From Lumnitzera littorea (lineage: Eukaryota > Streptophyta > Magnoliopsida > Myrtales > Combretaceae): 64,000 bases of DNA. Under the pieces are notes generated by a model. The model was not told the DNA's origin. It did no database searches and saw only the letters and a list, made by a program, of their open reading frames with translations. The position numbers were made by a program, and so were the translations under genes. The DNA is taken from NCBI GenBank assembly GCA_024138015.1, contig JAMXBB010000007.1:88020727-88084726 (forward strand), written 5' to 3'. Within the stretch, counting starts at the first letter, position 1. The number at the start of each line of letters is the position of its first letter. Positions 46,130-58,181 of the stretch are shown piece after piece.

Positions 46130-47435
46130 CTACATGTCACTTCGTAAGTACTGTTGCCGTTCTCAATTGAAAATTGTTTCGACAAAATGTTTTGTGACGT
46201 CCTGCCCATGTGTGCATCTCACATGTTTCTAGGCTGACCTTCGCCATTTAATCAAAGGGTTATTTATAATGGCTACAAAAATACGTATGTATTTGAGAAA
46301 GATGGAAGGAAGATTACGTTGAACCCTATGTTACCGAGTCAAGTTAGGAGACTACAAGCTAAACTAGCCCAAGGATTAAAGAAGGCTTTGGTGTTGAGTA
46401 AATTGAACTCCAAGAATCCATTAAAGCCAATGTGCTAACCTACCTATTAAACAGGCAATTACCAAAGTTGAAGGAATGGGGCGAACTACCTTTAGAACTC
46501 AAGGAGCTACTAAATGATATGCTAACCTATTTCCTAAATAGTGCACAAGAGATTACCTCCTTTTTGAGGCATTGAACATTGCAATGACTTGATACCCAAC
46601 ACTTCCCTACCAAACAAACCAGTGTATCGGATGAATCTTGAGCAGGCTATTAAGCTCTAAAGACAAGTCAATGAACTTCTAAAAAAGGGTCATGTAAGGG
46701 AGAATCTTAACCCCTATGTTGTACCTGCGCTACTTGTACCAAAGAAGGATGGAACTTGGCGTATGTGTATAGATAGTAGAGTTGTCAACAAGATCACAAT
46801 CAAGTATAGGTACCCTATCCCAAGGCTGGACAATATGTTAGATGAACTAAGTGGTGTAAGAGTATTCAGCAAGATAGATCTAAACTTCGGCTACCACCAA
46901 ATCCGAATGGGACAAGGGGACGAATGGAAGATTACTTTGAAGACCTAACATTGCCTGTATGAGTAGATGGTCAAGCCTTTTGGGCTATCAAATGCCCTAA
47001 GTACTTTCATAAGGATAATGAATCATGTTTTAAGAGATTTGATCATGAAATTTGTTGTCGTCTACTTCGACAATATCCTTATTTATAGTACTGACCTAGC
47101 AATTCATACTGACTACCTCCATACTATTTTTTATGTCCTCTAAGCAAAGAGATTGTTCAAAAATTTGAAGAAATGCTGTTTCTATCTGGAAGAAGTGGTC
47201 TTCCTAAGCTACGTAGTTAGTGGAAAGGGATTGAGAGTAGATGAAGAGAAGGTGTGAGCTATTGTTAAGTGGCTGACCCCAACCTCCTATGTCGAAGTGA
47301 GAAGTTTTCATGAATTTGCATCTTTCTATTGACACTTTATCAAAGGATTCAATACCATTGTAGTGCCTCTAACTAAGCTAACAAAGAAGAATGTAGAGTT
47401 CAAATAGGGAGAGAAAGAGGAGAGAAGTTTTGCTA
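46130..47435 (+). pseudogene. pol: CRM-like reverse transcriptase
   Basis: The protease-to-RT linker is weakly readable from 46130. The RT core is clear: LVPKKDGTWRMCIDSRVVNK, then KYRYPIPRLDNMLDELSG, then VFSKIDLNFGYHQIRMGQGD in the frame 46763-46948, then PFGLSNALSTFIRIMNHVLR. The catalytic Y-F-D-D box is Y-F-D-N at 47063-47074 (GAT/GAC to AAT), which abolishes catalysis. The thumb and connection blocks follow (FLSYVVSGKGLRVDEEKV, then EVRSFHEFASFYRHF). Stops and frameshifts are frequent. The enzyme would copy the element RNA into DNA. Confidence 0.88.
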
Positions 47436-47800
47436 AGGTAAAAGTGAGGTTGACCTTGACCTTAATCTTCCCTCTACCAAGCTTTGATGGAATATTTGAG
47501 CTTAAATGTGATGTATCGAGTGTTAGCATTGGAGCGATACTGGTGCAAGAAAGCCAACCTATTGCTTATTATAGTGATAAGCTCAAGGAAGTACAGTTGA
47601 ACTATTCTATATATGGCAAAGAGCTTTGGCCTTGATCCAAGCTCTTTGTGTGTGGCAACCTTATCTTCTGCTAAAAGAATTTTTCATACACATAGATTAT
47701 GAGTCCTTAAGATATTTGTGGAGCCAATCAAAGCTTTCCAAACACTAAGCTTAATGGATTGAGTTCATGGAGAGATTTAATTTTTTCATCAAGTAATATA
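47436..47800 (+). pseudogene. CRM-like RNase H
   Basis: The frame 47444-47635 contains FELKCDVSSVSIGAILVQES, where the first catalytic Asp block (C-D-A-S) is C-D-V-S, then PIAYYSDKLKEVQLNYSIYG and K-E-L. The later H-T-D-H-x-S-L block is readable near 47690 as H-I-D-Y-E-S-L. RNase H removes the RNA strand during reverse transcription. Confidence 0.75.
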
Positions 47801-49030
47801 GTTGTTGATGCTTTATTGAGGAAGACATATTCTACTCTTTGTGTTATAGACCAGATTATTAGGGTTTGTAAGCATAAAAGAATAGTATCAGAATGATCCA
47901 CATTTTGGCCTTATATATAGGCACTGTAGAGAAGGAAGAGCAATGGATGAGTACCATGTAGAGGATGGTTATCTGTTAAGAGGTGGGAAGTTATGTGTGC
48001 TGATCCGTTCGATGAGGGGGTTGTTGGTGAGAGAAGCCTAAAGTAGAGGATTCTCTAGATGCTTTGGAGAGTAAGGAATGTATAAGCTGCTGAATGATAA
48101 ATTCTTCTAGCCTAGAATGAAGTGTGACATGCATCATGTCATTGAGAGATGCACCATCTGTAAGAAAGCAAAGAGCTAAGCACAGCAAAGGAAAGTAATG
48201 CTTTTGCTTGTTCTGACCAAACCATGGGCTGACCTAAGTATGGACTTTATCCTCAAATTACCCTAAACTGCTCGAGGTAAAGATTTTGTCATTTCACACC
48301 TTAAACCAAAACTAATGATGCTTCAACTATTGCTTCTTTGTTTTTGTAGGAAGTAGTTCGCTTGTATGGAGTACTGTAGAGTATAGTGTCAGACTGAGAC
48401 CAAAAACTTCTGAGCTAATTCTGAAAGACCTTCTAGCATCAGATGGGGACTAAACTGTTATTCAGCACTTGTTGTCATCCATAAACTGATGGCTTGATTG
48501 AGGTAGCTAACCATACCCTAGGATCATTGCTTCGAACTACAATGGGGAAGAACTTAGTCGGCTGAGATGTCTGCCTTCTCATGGTCGAATTTGCTTACAA
48601 CAAGACAATACACACCACCACCTGGTACACCACATTTGAAGTCTTCTATGGTTTTAATCTTGAACTACCCTTCGATTATACCCCGATGTCGCCTACTAAC
48701 TAAGATGATCCAGAAGCAAAGACTAAAGCTTAGTCCATCCAATAGATCTATCGACAAGTCACCAAATAGATTAATCAAGCCGCCATAAACTAAAAGAGAA
48801 AAGCAGGGGAAGGAAGACTAAGTAGTTTTAGCTCAGGGACCTAGTGTTCTTACACTTGAGCAAGAAAAGATTCCCTAATAAGAGGAAGAACAAACTATTT
48901 GCTTGAATTGAAGGACTATTTAGGATACTCCAAAAGATCAATGATAATATAAATTAGCTTAAGTTTCCTAAAGACTTTAGAGTGTCAACCATGTTTAATG
49001 TTGCTAACCTCAACCCTTACTAACCCGAGG
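47801..49030 (+). pseudogene. CRM-like integrase and C-terminus
   Basis: The HHCC zinc finger is visible near 48110-48180 (MHHVIERCTICKKAKS). The catalytic core opens with KPWADLSMDFILKLP. A second block, VEFAYNKTIHTTTWYTTFEV and F-Y-G-F-N, lies near 48575-48655. The C-terminal block with INDNIN and VSTMFNVANLNPY is near 48940-49022, followed by E-E-S-L-D-K-N and the 3' LTR. Stops and frame changes occur throughout. Integrase would insert the cDNA. The lack of a canonical chromodomain after this block is one reason for the CRM suggestion. Confidence 0.8.
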
Positions 49031-49088
49031 AGAGCTTGGATAAGAATCAGCTAGATTTGATCCCAAATCCTAAGTAACCCAATGGAGA

Positions 49089-50009
49089 TGATAGGAATTA
49101 GACCACCGAACCCTTAACTCAAACCTAAGCTTGAGGGCTAGAGAGCATGCTCAGGAGAATTCTTTTCCTATAACCTACTATCGAGGAGTCCAAGCTATTG
49201 TTTTCTGCCAACTTGATGTCTAAGCAAAGCCAAACCTTTTCTTACTCATCATTCATTTCCAGCTGCTGACTTGCACTGCACTCAAGCATTATCTTAACTC
49301 ATCCAACCATTAGCTCAACTAACCTGAATTCGAGCCATAGTGAATATGTCCAAGGTGAATTCACCTCGAAAGAATTATCTAATTAACTCAACATGGTAGG
49401 CTTATCACCCTTGCTCAGCACCTCAACTCAGCAAATACTAAGTTGGTCATATAGAATTGTCTTTTCAACAAAAAAGCCATCCATCCAGAATGAGCCACGT
49501 GTTCGAGCAACCATATGATAGAATCCCTATTCAAGATACTTATTTTTGCTGTATTTATAATTGAACACCAATTATTCCTTATACATTGCTTCTTTTACAT
49601 AATAACCTTTTTGGTCTTTTCCATTTTAGGCAGGTTGCCCAAGTTTTTTGTATAAATACCTATTGTACATGTAGCCGAAATCACCTTATTATTTTATCTT
49701 AGAATATATTGAATATACTCTTTGTGAACATTGTTGTTATTAGCTTGTTTGCTTATTTCACTCTTATCCTAACCTTAAGCAAGGTTAGATGGTGAGTACC
49801 ATCTCCAGACCATCTCATGCGTCACATCAAGTTATGCTGTGAGTCCATAGAAGTTTCTTGGTGCATTATATCCTTTAAGCTATTTGTGACTTTGCTTACT
49901 TTACTTTTTCTATTATTTTTACACATTTATATCACCTTTTTAAGCTTCCTATATGCTTAGACCTACCCCTATGACTAACCTTATTAGTCTTTAGACCCGG
50001 TACGCACCA
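49089..50009 (+). repeat. 3' LTR of the CRM-like element
   Basis: Starts TGATAGGAATTAGACCACCG and ends CCCGGTACGCACCA. Candidate TATA box TATAAATAC at 49651-49659. The polypurine tract before it (ACCCAATGGAGA) is poor, as expected where coding sequence runs close to the LTR. Confidence 0.8.
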
Positions 50010-50052
50010 ACTATGCCATCTTAAGGTTTTAGCAAGCCTATAGAGTGCTTCT
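50010..50052 (+). repeat. 46-50-bp array fragment between two insertions
   Basis: AAGGTTTTAGCAAGCCTATA followed by GAGTGCTTCT is a single array unit left between the CRM-like and the Tekay-like element. The first dozen bases (ACTATGCCATCTT) are of uncertain origin and may belong to the LTR end. Confidence 0.75.
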
Positions 50053-53000
50053 TATGAGATCCTGAATTTTGAGCAACTAGGTTAGACTTGAAATAATATT
50101 TTATCCTAATTGAAATATAGAATTAGAAGTTATAGTTAAGAAATAAGCATATCAACCTGCTATATATGACTCAAATAGCGAGTTCCAAATATATATTAGG
50201 ACCTTAAAGATAAGTTATATGAGATAATAAAATTATTAGTTTGACATGAAATAATATTTAGATACTTGATATATTCATTAAAAATATTTAGTGTGATAAG
50301 TATATGTCATAAATTGAAATAAACATAGAGGATATAGATGTATATTGATATGTACTTAGAGTGCATTAAAGTAATTACTAAATGGCTAATAACCATGATC
50401 AAATTCATGGAATTGAAAGGGGTAGCATGGCAATATCTAGCAATAGAAATGGGGTAAATAAATGGAATTATAAAATTTCTAGATTTTGTGTGTGGCAACA
50501 ATATATCGTGTTTAGGACATGAATCAACCTTATGAGAATTGAGTATAAGATACATAGACAGCAACTTCCTATAAGTTACAGAGGAATTTTGGTGAAACAA
50601 AATCAAGTCATCCATTTTACACTATAGGAAAAAGCTAAAAGGCAAAATGCTCTTTATTTTGAGCATTCAACCATCATCACACCTCTCAAAAATTCTCTAA
50701 ATTTAAACTACTTTCAAGCTAATAGGAGGAAAAATATAGGAGATCGAAGGAGTGTTTGGTAGAAATTTGTACAATTGAAGGGAAAATATAAGGACATGAC
50801 AAATCGAAGTGTACATGAGAACAAGGAATGTAAGCATGATTTGACTTGTAACCATCACTTGACTTAAGTGGAGCACCACTTGCAAGGTGGTTTTGACCAG
50901 TCCTTTTGGCCAGATGATGGTCAAAAAAGCTAGTGACGATGAGTATCCGATTTTCCTTTAATTCTTCTCCAAAATTCTAAAAATAGTGAACAAAGTCAAA
51001 ATTATAATACTTGGTTTTAACAGGTATTTTTGCATGAGGAATTCAAATATCTAACTAGATTTTTTAGATTCAAAGCAGAAATAAAAGTCCCTTATGAAAC
51101 CTAGCATAAAAATGAATTTTACAATAAATGTTACAAATAGCAAACAATCTTGTTTTTGCCTAAATTTTTGTACATAAGTTGCTCAAGGGGGTTGTTCTAA
51201 TGTTATGCAAATACTTTTGAAAAATTATAAAGTTGGATCTTTGGTATTTTTGGAGTAACATGGAAAGTGTGAGTTGGAAATATAGGGAAATGATATTTCT
51301 TTAAGTTATTTAATTTTCATGTAATATAATTTGATTATAATTGGAGTTTGAGATGTTGACCTATTTTAGGGAAATGTAGAAACAAGGGTATGGATGTTAG
51401 AATTGTGAGTTTTGATGATTTAAAGAATGTTTTATGCAAGTCAGATTGTAAGTTAGAAAGTGCATCAGAATGCATAGCAGTAGGGAATATGAAATTGTCT
51501 ATGTACAAAACGTATGTCAAAAACTGATGTAGGGGTTGATTTAATGTTGGATATGTTTAAGTGTTCTTATAGTAGATTTCTATGTCATTTCGACATAGTT
51601 AGTGAAATAATTAAACTAATTCATATAATATAGAAAAAACCGTACATTTAATAAGTATTTTACTAAAGTTATATATAAGAATCAAAATGTATATAAACTT
51701 TACATCATTATCAAAGTCAAAAGCCACACGAAAAATAATCTACACCGTAAGGCTATGTAAAAACCTATGTAAAAAACTTAGCTAGAAATTAGTCCAATGG
51801 AAGGAGCTAAATATAGGCGCAACTGGATGTTTATAGATGGTTGGTACTAAATATTGGATCAGAAAAAATGGGAGAGTAGATTAGAAAGTTGCTTACATGT
51901 AAGTTTTAAGAATCAACTTAGGTCAAAACTAGGGCTAGAAACTATTAGGCAACAACTTGTACCAAGTTAGATGCTTGGCTATAATGTACCTTATTTAACT
52001 AATACCTAATAAACATGTTAGAAAACTTACCAAACACAATTGAGGTATATATTTAAATGTCAAAATGAACTCATTTGTTATATATTGGTTGGAAACTAAA
52101 AAGGTTATATTAAATTTTAGATGTTATAAAGGAAGACAAGAGCGATGCATGAGGAGAATAAGCATCAGTAACTAAGTAAGTGAGATCAATGTTTCAATGT
52201 CCTTTGAAGTATTTTTAAGAATACTTGGAGACCTTCGTATATGCATTGTTTGTAATTGTAAGTTAATTGCCTATACATATGCAGCATATGTGCTTGAATA
52301 TGATTGTGCTATTCTAAGTGTTGGACTTATGCATTGCTTGCTTCATGATATTACTTAATTTAGACAGTCTGAAATTGCTTGACCACCTCAAAAGCAATCT
52401 AACACAAACTAAACTTCATTACTAACTGAACTTGCATCACAACCTACTAAGGGAAACAATTAGGATTCTTGGGCCAAACATGAATCCTTCAATAAGGATA
52501 GCAAAAATGGTCTTTTCCCCATCCTTAGTCAAAGTAAATAACAAGAGAGGAGGTTGTAGTAAGATTAGAGCTCTTAGTTTGAAGTGAAGTCTCAGGAGGA
52601 GTGAATTCTCCATTGCATAAGCTCCAGTTTGCTTCCAATTCACAAGTGTACGACATCGAACTCCTCAAAACATAGATTAAAGCAAGTGTAATTTCTTTGA
52701 TCTCATGATGGATCGATCAACATTGTACGATAACATTTGCTTGAACATAGATTGTATCTAATTAACCTTACTTGATAACCTTGGTTGCTCTATGTCAAAT
52801 ATGTGCTATTGTTTTTATCTCACTTACTAAGTTAGTTGTCGCTCGTTCCCTTATAGTTGTTTTTTAGGTTTTCTAATAGATTCACCAGTATTACTTCAAG
52901 TTTAGTTTAGAAGATTAGAGAATGGGGTTGGGGAGTGAGATTTACGACTACCTAACTGGATTTTTACTTGGTTATTGACTATATTAACTTCTAGAAAAAC

Positions 53001-53399
53001 TAATAAGGTTTTCTTAGGTAACCCTAGTTTTTAGCTAATGAGAATTATTCCATACTTTACAAGCTTGTGGATTTTACTAAAATTTTAGTAGATATTTTAT
53101 CTTATCACCACAATGTAGTTTTTGAAATTTTTATTAAATTCAAGGTTTCATCATTCATACGATTTATAAAACTTAATTTCTCCCCAAAATTTAAGTTATA
53201 AATATTATTTTTGGTTGTTATTTTGAAAAATTACACCATAGGTTAATTCCCAGTAGGTACTGAATTGGATGCTTCTAAGTGTAGAGTGGTGAATGTCTTA
53301 TATAAGCTATACCTATCTTAGTGGCTAAGGCAGCTAGCTTCTAACGTAGGTTAGTTTACACGGCATGACTATTAAGATTCTCTAGTTTGGGGCATAATA
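50053..53399 (+). repeat. 5' LTR of the Tekay-like element
   Basis: 3347 bp. Starts TATGAGATCCTGAATTTTGA (originally TGTGAGATCC, as in the 3' LTR) and ends TTTGGGGCATAATA (GGGGCGTGACA in the 3' LTR). Frames at 50307, 50703, 51335 and 52437 are not conserved as coding and are shadows. Confidence 0.88.
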
Positions 53400-53407
53400 G
53401 TTTAGAG

Positions 53408-53419
53408 TGGTATCAGAGC
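53408..53419 (+). other. Primer-binding site, initiator tRNA-Met
   Basis: A perfect TGGTATCAGAGC eight bases after the LTR end. It has survived while nearly everything else in the interior has decayed. Confidence 0.9.
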
Positions 53420-56400
53420 ATAGTTCTCAGCCATTCACTTAAAGCATGACTCTTTTAAACTAACTTTCAGATGTCATAAGTAAGAAGTAAAAAACAATAA
53501 CAATAATAATTAGAACACTATAGGAATGCTGAGAGTTAAGGAAAATAAGTAAGATGTAAAAGACTTAGACTTATAAGGTAATAAGGAGTCATAGGTAATG
53601 TTAATCTAACTTATGACATACTTATTTTTGAAGTCCAAATCATTGACTCATTTATGCTCTGTGACGATAATAAATTACAAAGTGTTTATGGATTGTAAAG
53701 TTTAATTATAAGAGTTGCTTCAAGAAGGACTAATGGGAGAATGTTCTATAGACTTAATGAAATTACATGAAATGAATATGTATATTGCAAGAATTATCTT
53801 GTAGTGTTGGGTTATTAGAAATAGCGGAGAGTGATTGGAGATTTATATCACTACTATTACTTGGTAAAAGAATACTTGTTAAGTAAAGAGGCTATGTTGT
53901 AATGTTATTAACAATACAATTTGCAGCAATTAAATGGAACTACTAAAGGAGGTACAATCAGGAGACAATAGAAGTATCTTTACATTTTCAGTGATTTCCT
54001 CAGCATATCATTGGGTAGTCTTATGAACTTTCATTTGGAGAACGTTAATGTAGAGAACCTACTATAATAAATTTGAATTCCCTATTGAATGGTAAGAAAA
54101 CACCTAATAGTATAATAAAAATTTAGTGGTGACTAATTAAAAATTGAGATGAAGGTTTTGAAGAAGATTCTGAGAATACTTTAGAGGTTTTGATGACTGA
54201 CCTGAGAAGTAAAAGATTGTAATAGATGGATGTACAAACAAAATAGAGGATCAAGTTGAATCTTAGGCAAAAATTGCTTTTGAAACTTAAAATAGTATGT
54301 GACTAGAAACAATATAAGGGAACTTCATGATGAAACTATTATAGATAATGGAAAAGTGTATTTGTTATAATGTTTTAGATTCTAAAATAGATAGTAATAA
54401 ATTTTGATGATGATTTAGGGGTGGTAAGATGCATATGAACAAGAATGGAATTAATCTTCATTAGATAATGTAATGATCATTGAAAAGCTGGGTAGCTGTA
54501 AAGTTAATAATTAGAAGGACTCTATAGTAAATTTTCAACAATTAACTTCTTTTCAATAAAATCATGAAATAGTAATCTAATTACTTTGGACAAATGCTAG
54601 ATATATTTTCACAAGGATTCTTACTGTTTTGGTGTGTTTAATGCCAATATAAAAAAATGTTAACTCTTTTGATGTAGATATGATCTTATTTAAATAGTTA
54701 ACTACAATAGCAATGAGAAATAAAGAATTTAGAAGGGGAAAATATGTGATCTTTGGATTGATATATATGAAAGTAATCTATGTGATTCTTATTTGTATGA
54801 AGGATTAATCTTTTTGTGAATCTTTTAAGGTATGAAATTAATTTTTGACATGAATTTATAAGAGTAAAGTTTAGACTTTGATGTATTGCAATTCTTTTGC
54901 TAATTTAGTTATTATTTCATATTTGGTTAATTAAGAAAGTAGTTAGAAACCGCTTATTTAAGTAGAAGATGTGGGATCTCTTCATATGTAAAAAATCTGG
55001 TACGTAGAATTCTGGTTAAGGAAAAATAATGTTAATGTAATCCTCCATTAACATTGAGATAGAATCTAAGATACATGCCCTTGAGATAAACTTTGAATTT
55101 TGATGGAATTTTTTTGCAAATTGTAACTTGAGAATTGAAGTATATATCTTTCAATGTAGTTAGGAGTACTTTGAGATGAGTATCTAAGGAAGTTGTCTAA
55201 GCAAATTAAGTGCTGGAAAGCGGGAATTTGAAGAATATAGAGGGTAATGTACTAAGAGTCGTATGTGTGGAGATCGGCTTAAGCAAATAGATCCTAGACA
55301 AGCAATACTTTAAAAAGTATGTAGTAATAATAATAAATAAACAATATGATATCTAACAGGGGATTTTTGTTACTATCTTACAATAGGAAGAAATTGTAAT
55401 ATTTGAGAACATAGAGGCTATTATATCAAAAGTTTGACTACAGGTGATATGCTATTGACGGGTGTTGATTTGTAGTCAATTCCTAATTAGTGGAGGCTTA
55501 GACATTACAAGGGATGCTTCACTATTATTTTGTAAAATATAGGATATGTTTGAGATGAATGATTTGTGGATATGAAATAAAATAAAAAATAAAAATAAAT
55601 TAAGAGAAGACTTATTGTCAAGAACTATATGACATGGGGTTGATGAGAAATGATTCTTTCAAAAGGTAGTTCAGAGACTTAAATTCTATGTTAAGTTCTA
55701 GAATTGAATATAGGAATTTGTCTCTATCTAGGTAATGTTCCACCAATATTGTGTGTATAGGAAAATACACTTATCATATGTATTATATGAATATCAAGAA
55801 AAGTAAATCAAAATACATATTGAGGAGCTTTTATGACATTAGCTGAATAAGAGATTCTTGCTCAAAAGAATTAATTGAAATTGAATTATATACTCATTCA
55901 TAGGTTATATACAATCGAGTATAAGGAAAATAATCATTTGTGGAAGTGAGTATTTGGTTAATGAAATGGTGAAACACCTAAGGAAACGACCAGAAAATGT
56001 AAACTTATTTCTAAGTACTCTTATACATTAGGATTTGTTAAGAGTTAATTTCTACCACTCTCATAAGATGATAGACCCAACACAAATTGGATAGTTGACA
56101 ATTATTGTAGATACCCATGTGAACAAGGATGTTGCTATAACAGTTATTAGCTTATGGGAATGTTTTGGGTTAGAGTGCAACAAAAAGTGCATTAGGAGCT
56201 TGGGCTATAAGAAGAACCAAACCTTCTGAATTTCTTTAAATGAATCGATACTTTAAGGATGTGATAGGAAAATCTACTTTAACCAAGGAATGAATAGCTT
56301 GAAACAAGCTAGATTAGAATATGGGGACTTCCAAAGTACTAAGAAAGATGTATAAACATTTGAGATAAGGATAGAAGATAGAGTCCATTGAAACATAAGG

Positions 56401-58170
56401 ACACTAAGATTTAGGTATGTTGGAACCGGAAAAGAGTACAACCAAGATAATTTAGAGAATGATAGTGGTACCAATGATGGTGAGTAGGGAATTAATAATG
56501 ATATATGAAATATAAACCCTTCGTACTTGAAGTTAAGGTTTAAATGAACCCTGGTAGGAGTGTAAATAAGTAGGCTAGAAATTTCATATTATATGATGTT
56601 GAACTCCGTAACATATCCAAAAATGAGGACTTAAAGTATGTTGGGTTGTAAAACTAATGCATTGAAATGATTTTAAGAACTCGAAGTAGGAATAATATGG
56701 AGACTTAAGACAAGACTAAGAGTTGGATCGTGTAATGTGATGAAAAATGAATAAGCTTTAGTAAAGAACAACATAGGGGAAATTAAATTGCATTAGATAT
56801 AAACACATTGTAAACATATGTAGAGACTTAATAAATTTAAGTAAAATGTAAAAAGGGAAATTCACAGGAAATTGTGAGAGTTATACTTTGAACCATGTTC
56901 AAAGAGATGAAAACTAGTTGATGATAAATAATGTTGCCACAAGAAAATGAGTGAAGATGTTTGTAGTAGACTAAAATGATTCATGGACATAACAAATGAA
57001 TACTTTGATATAACAAGAAGAGGTTGTGAAATAATCTACGAAGTTGTATATTTTATGATTTATCACGAAAGTAAATGAGGGATTGAACGGATGTTATTGG
57101 ATTTAAATGTGATAGTCGAATAGTAGCACTCTCAAATGTAATTTGAGTACATGTAGATATGCAGGACACGGATGGAAAATTTGTGAACTTCTATGTTTCA
57201 CTTACCAAATCTATTAAAAGTCATGTGTCCTCTTCCATGAATCCTGTGTTTTTTAGTTGATTCAAATATGTAATGTTAGTCACAAAAACCAATTAATGTC
57301 TTGGTAATTCCAAATTTGTGTCAATTTTAAGTCAAATTCATCTTTCAAGTTAGTTATGTCTCCTTTTGAGTATGTTGTTAAAGGATTAAGATTTTCCAAA
57401 CTTAATGTTGTGATTGTATGTGCTAATGGTATGAGTACTTAAACTCTAAACTATGAAGGCAATGGAATTTTAAAGAAGAATTTGAACAAAGTAGGAAGCT
57501 AAGAGGTTAGTGGACAATAGTAAGAATACATGATAGGAAGTAACTCATCAACATAAGAATTAATCAGATTCAAAAGTTAATAGGTAAAATATGGAATAGT
57601 GATGGAAGATAAAATATATACTAGTAATAAGAATTGAGTTGCATGATTGTTAGTAGTGGATTTCTAACTAGCAAGAAAATCAAAAGATAGATCAAAGTTG
57701 CCTTATTTTGAGATCTTAAACTTGAAAAAATGAGGAACTCAATTTCAAAAAAATATTAGGGGCAAGATTCAAGATAATTTATTACATTAGAGACTAATTT
57801 AGAAAGTACAAAAAGTAGGCACTGAGAAAGGAAGGAAGTAGAATTCTATATACTTACCAATGTGAAAATGAACTATGTAATGACAAGATGCATTTGTTGT
57901 ATCTTTATAATTCATACAACTCCTCAGATGCAATGTTAATAGCCAATAAAAAAAAAATTGGTAGAGTAGAGAAAATATGAGTACAAAAAAGCAACATAGG
58001 AATAATTATACAAGTTGACTTAGGAATTTGAGTAGAAGTTAGTTCAGAAAGTAAGAATAGGGATAAATTTTAACATCAAGGATGAGGACAAGCAGGAGAT
58101 ATCTTTAACTGATCTAGATACCATGATAGTAGCTTAAGATGATACAGTTTTGAGGACAAAAGTTTTCTAT
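53420..58170 (+). other. Interior of the Tekay-like element, no domain recognised
   Basis: About 4.8 kb of AT-rich sequence. I looked in all plus frames for the gag, D-G-G-S, Y-x-D-D, H-H-C-C and chromodomain blocks and saw none. Only the last bases (GAGGACAAAAGTTTTCTATAAAGG, read as E-D-K...) resemble the end of a Tekay polyprotein. It is either extremely decayed or a non-coding derivative. Confidence 0.6.
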
Positions 58171-58181
58171 AAAGGGTGGAA
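58171..58181 (+). other. Polypurine tract of the Tekay-like element
   Basis: AAAGGGTGGAA directly before the 3' LTR start TGTGAGATCCC. Confidence 0.75.

Larger units (their letters stand above)
42905..46130 (+). pseudogene. Aspartic protease split by a solo LTR
   Basis: The N-terminal side ends at 42933 with T-L-I-M-E-G-G-S, the catalytic D-G-G-S block with Glu in place of Asp. The C-terminal side resumes at 46028 with Y-T-N-V-T-S-T-D-L-I-K-K-L, the standard continuation of that block. The interruption is the solo LTR 42934-46022. Without it and one copy of the target duplicate the frame runs on. This shows that the LTR landed inside an intact protease frame. Confidence 0.8.
40273..50009 (+). 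mobile_element. CRM-like Ty3/gypsy element with nested solo LTR
   Basis: LTRs of 922 and 921 bp (40273-41194, 49089-50009) enclose gag, protease, reverse transcriptase, RNase H and integrase in the gypsy order. Subtracting the 3.1-kb solo LTR at 42934-46022 leaves about 6.6 kb, a normal full length. The integrase ends with a block like VSTMFNVANLNPY and no classical chromodomain, and the coding region runs almost to the 3' LTR. With the LTR size this suggests the CRM lineage, but I cannot exclude another. No clean target duplication is visible. The element sits in the 46-50-bp array. Confidence 0.78.

Noticed and set aside
48567..48788. 73-codon frame starting MSAFSWSNLLTTRQYT
   Set aside because: Out-of-frame reading of the integrase region; the true frame gives the VEFAYNKTIHTTT block.
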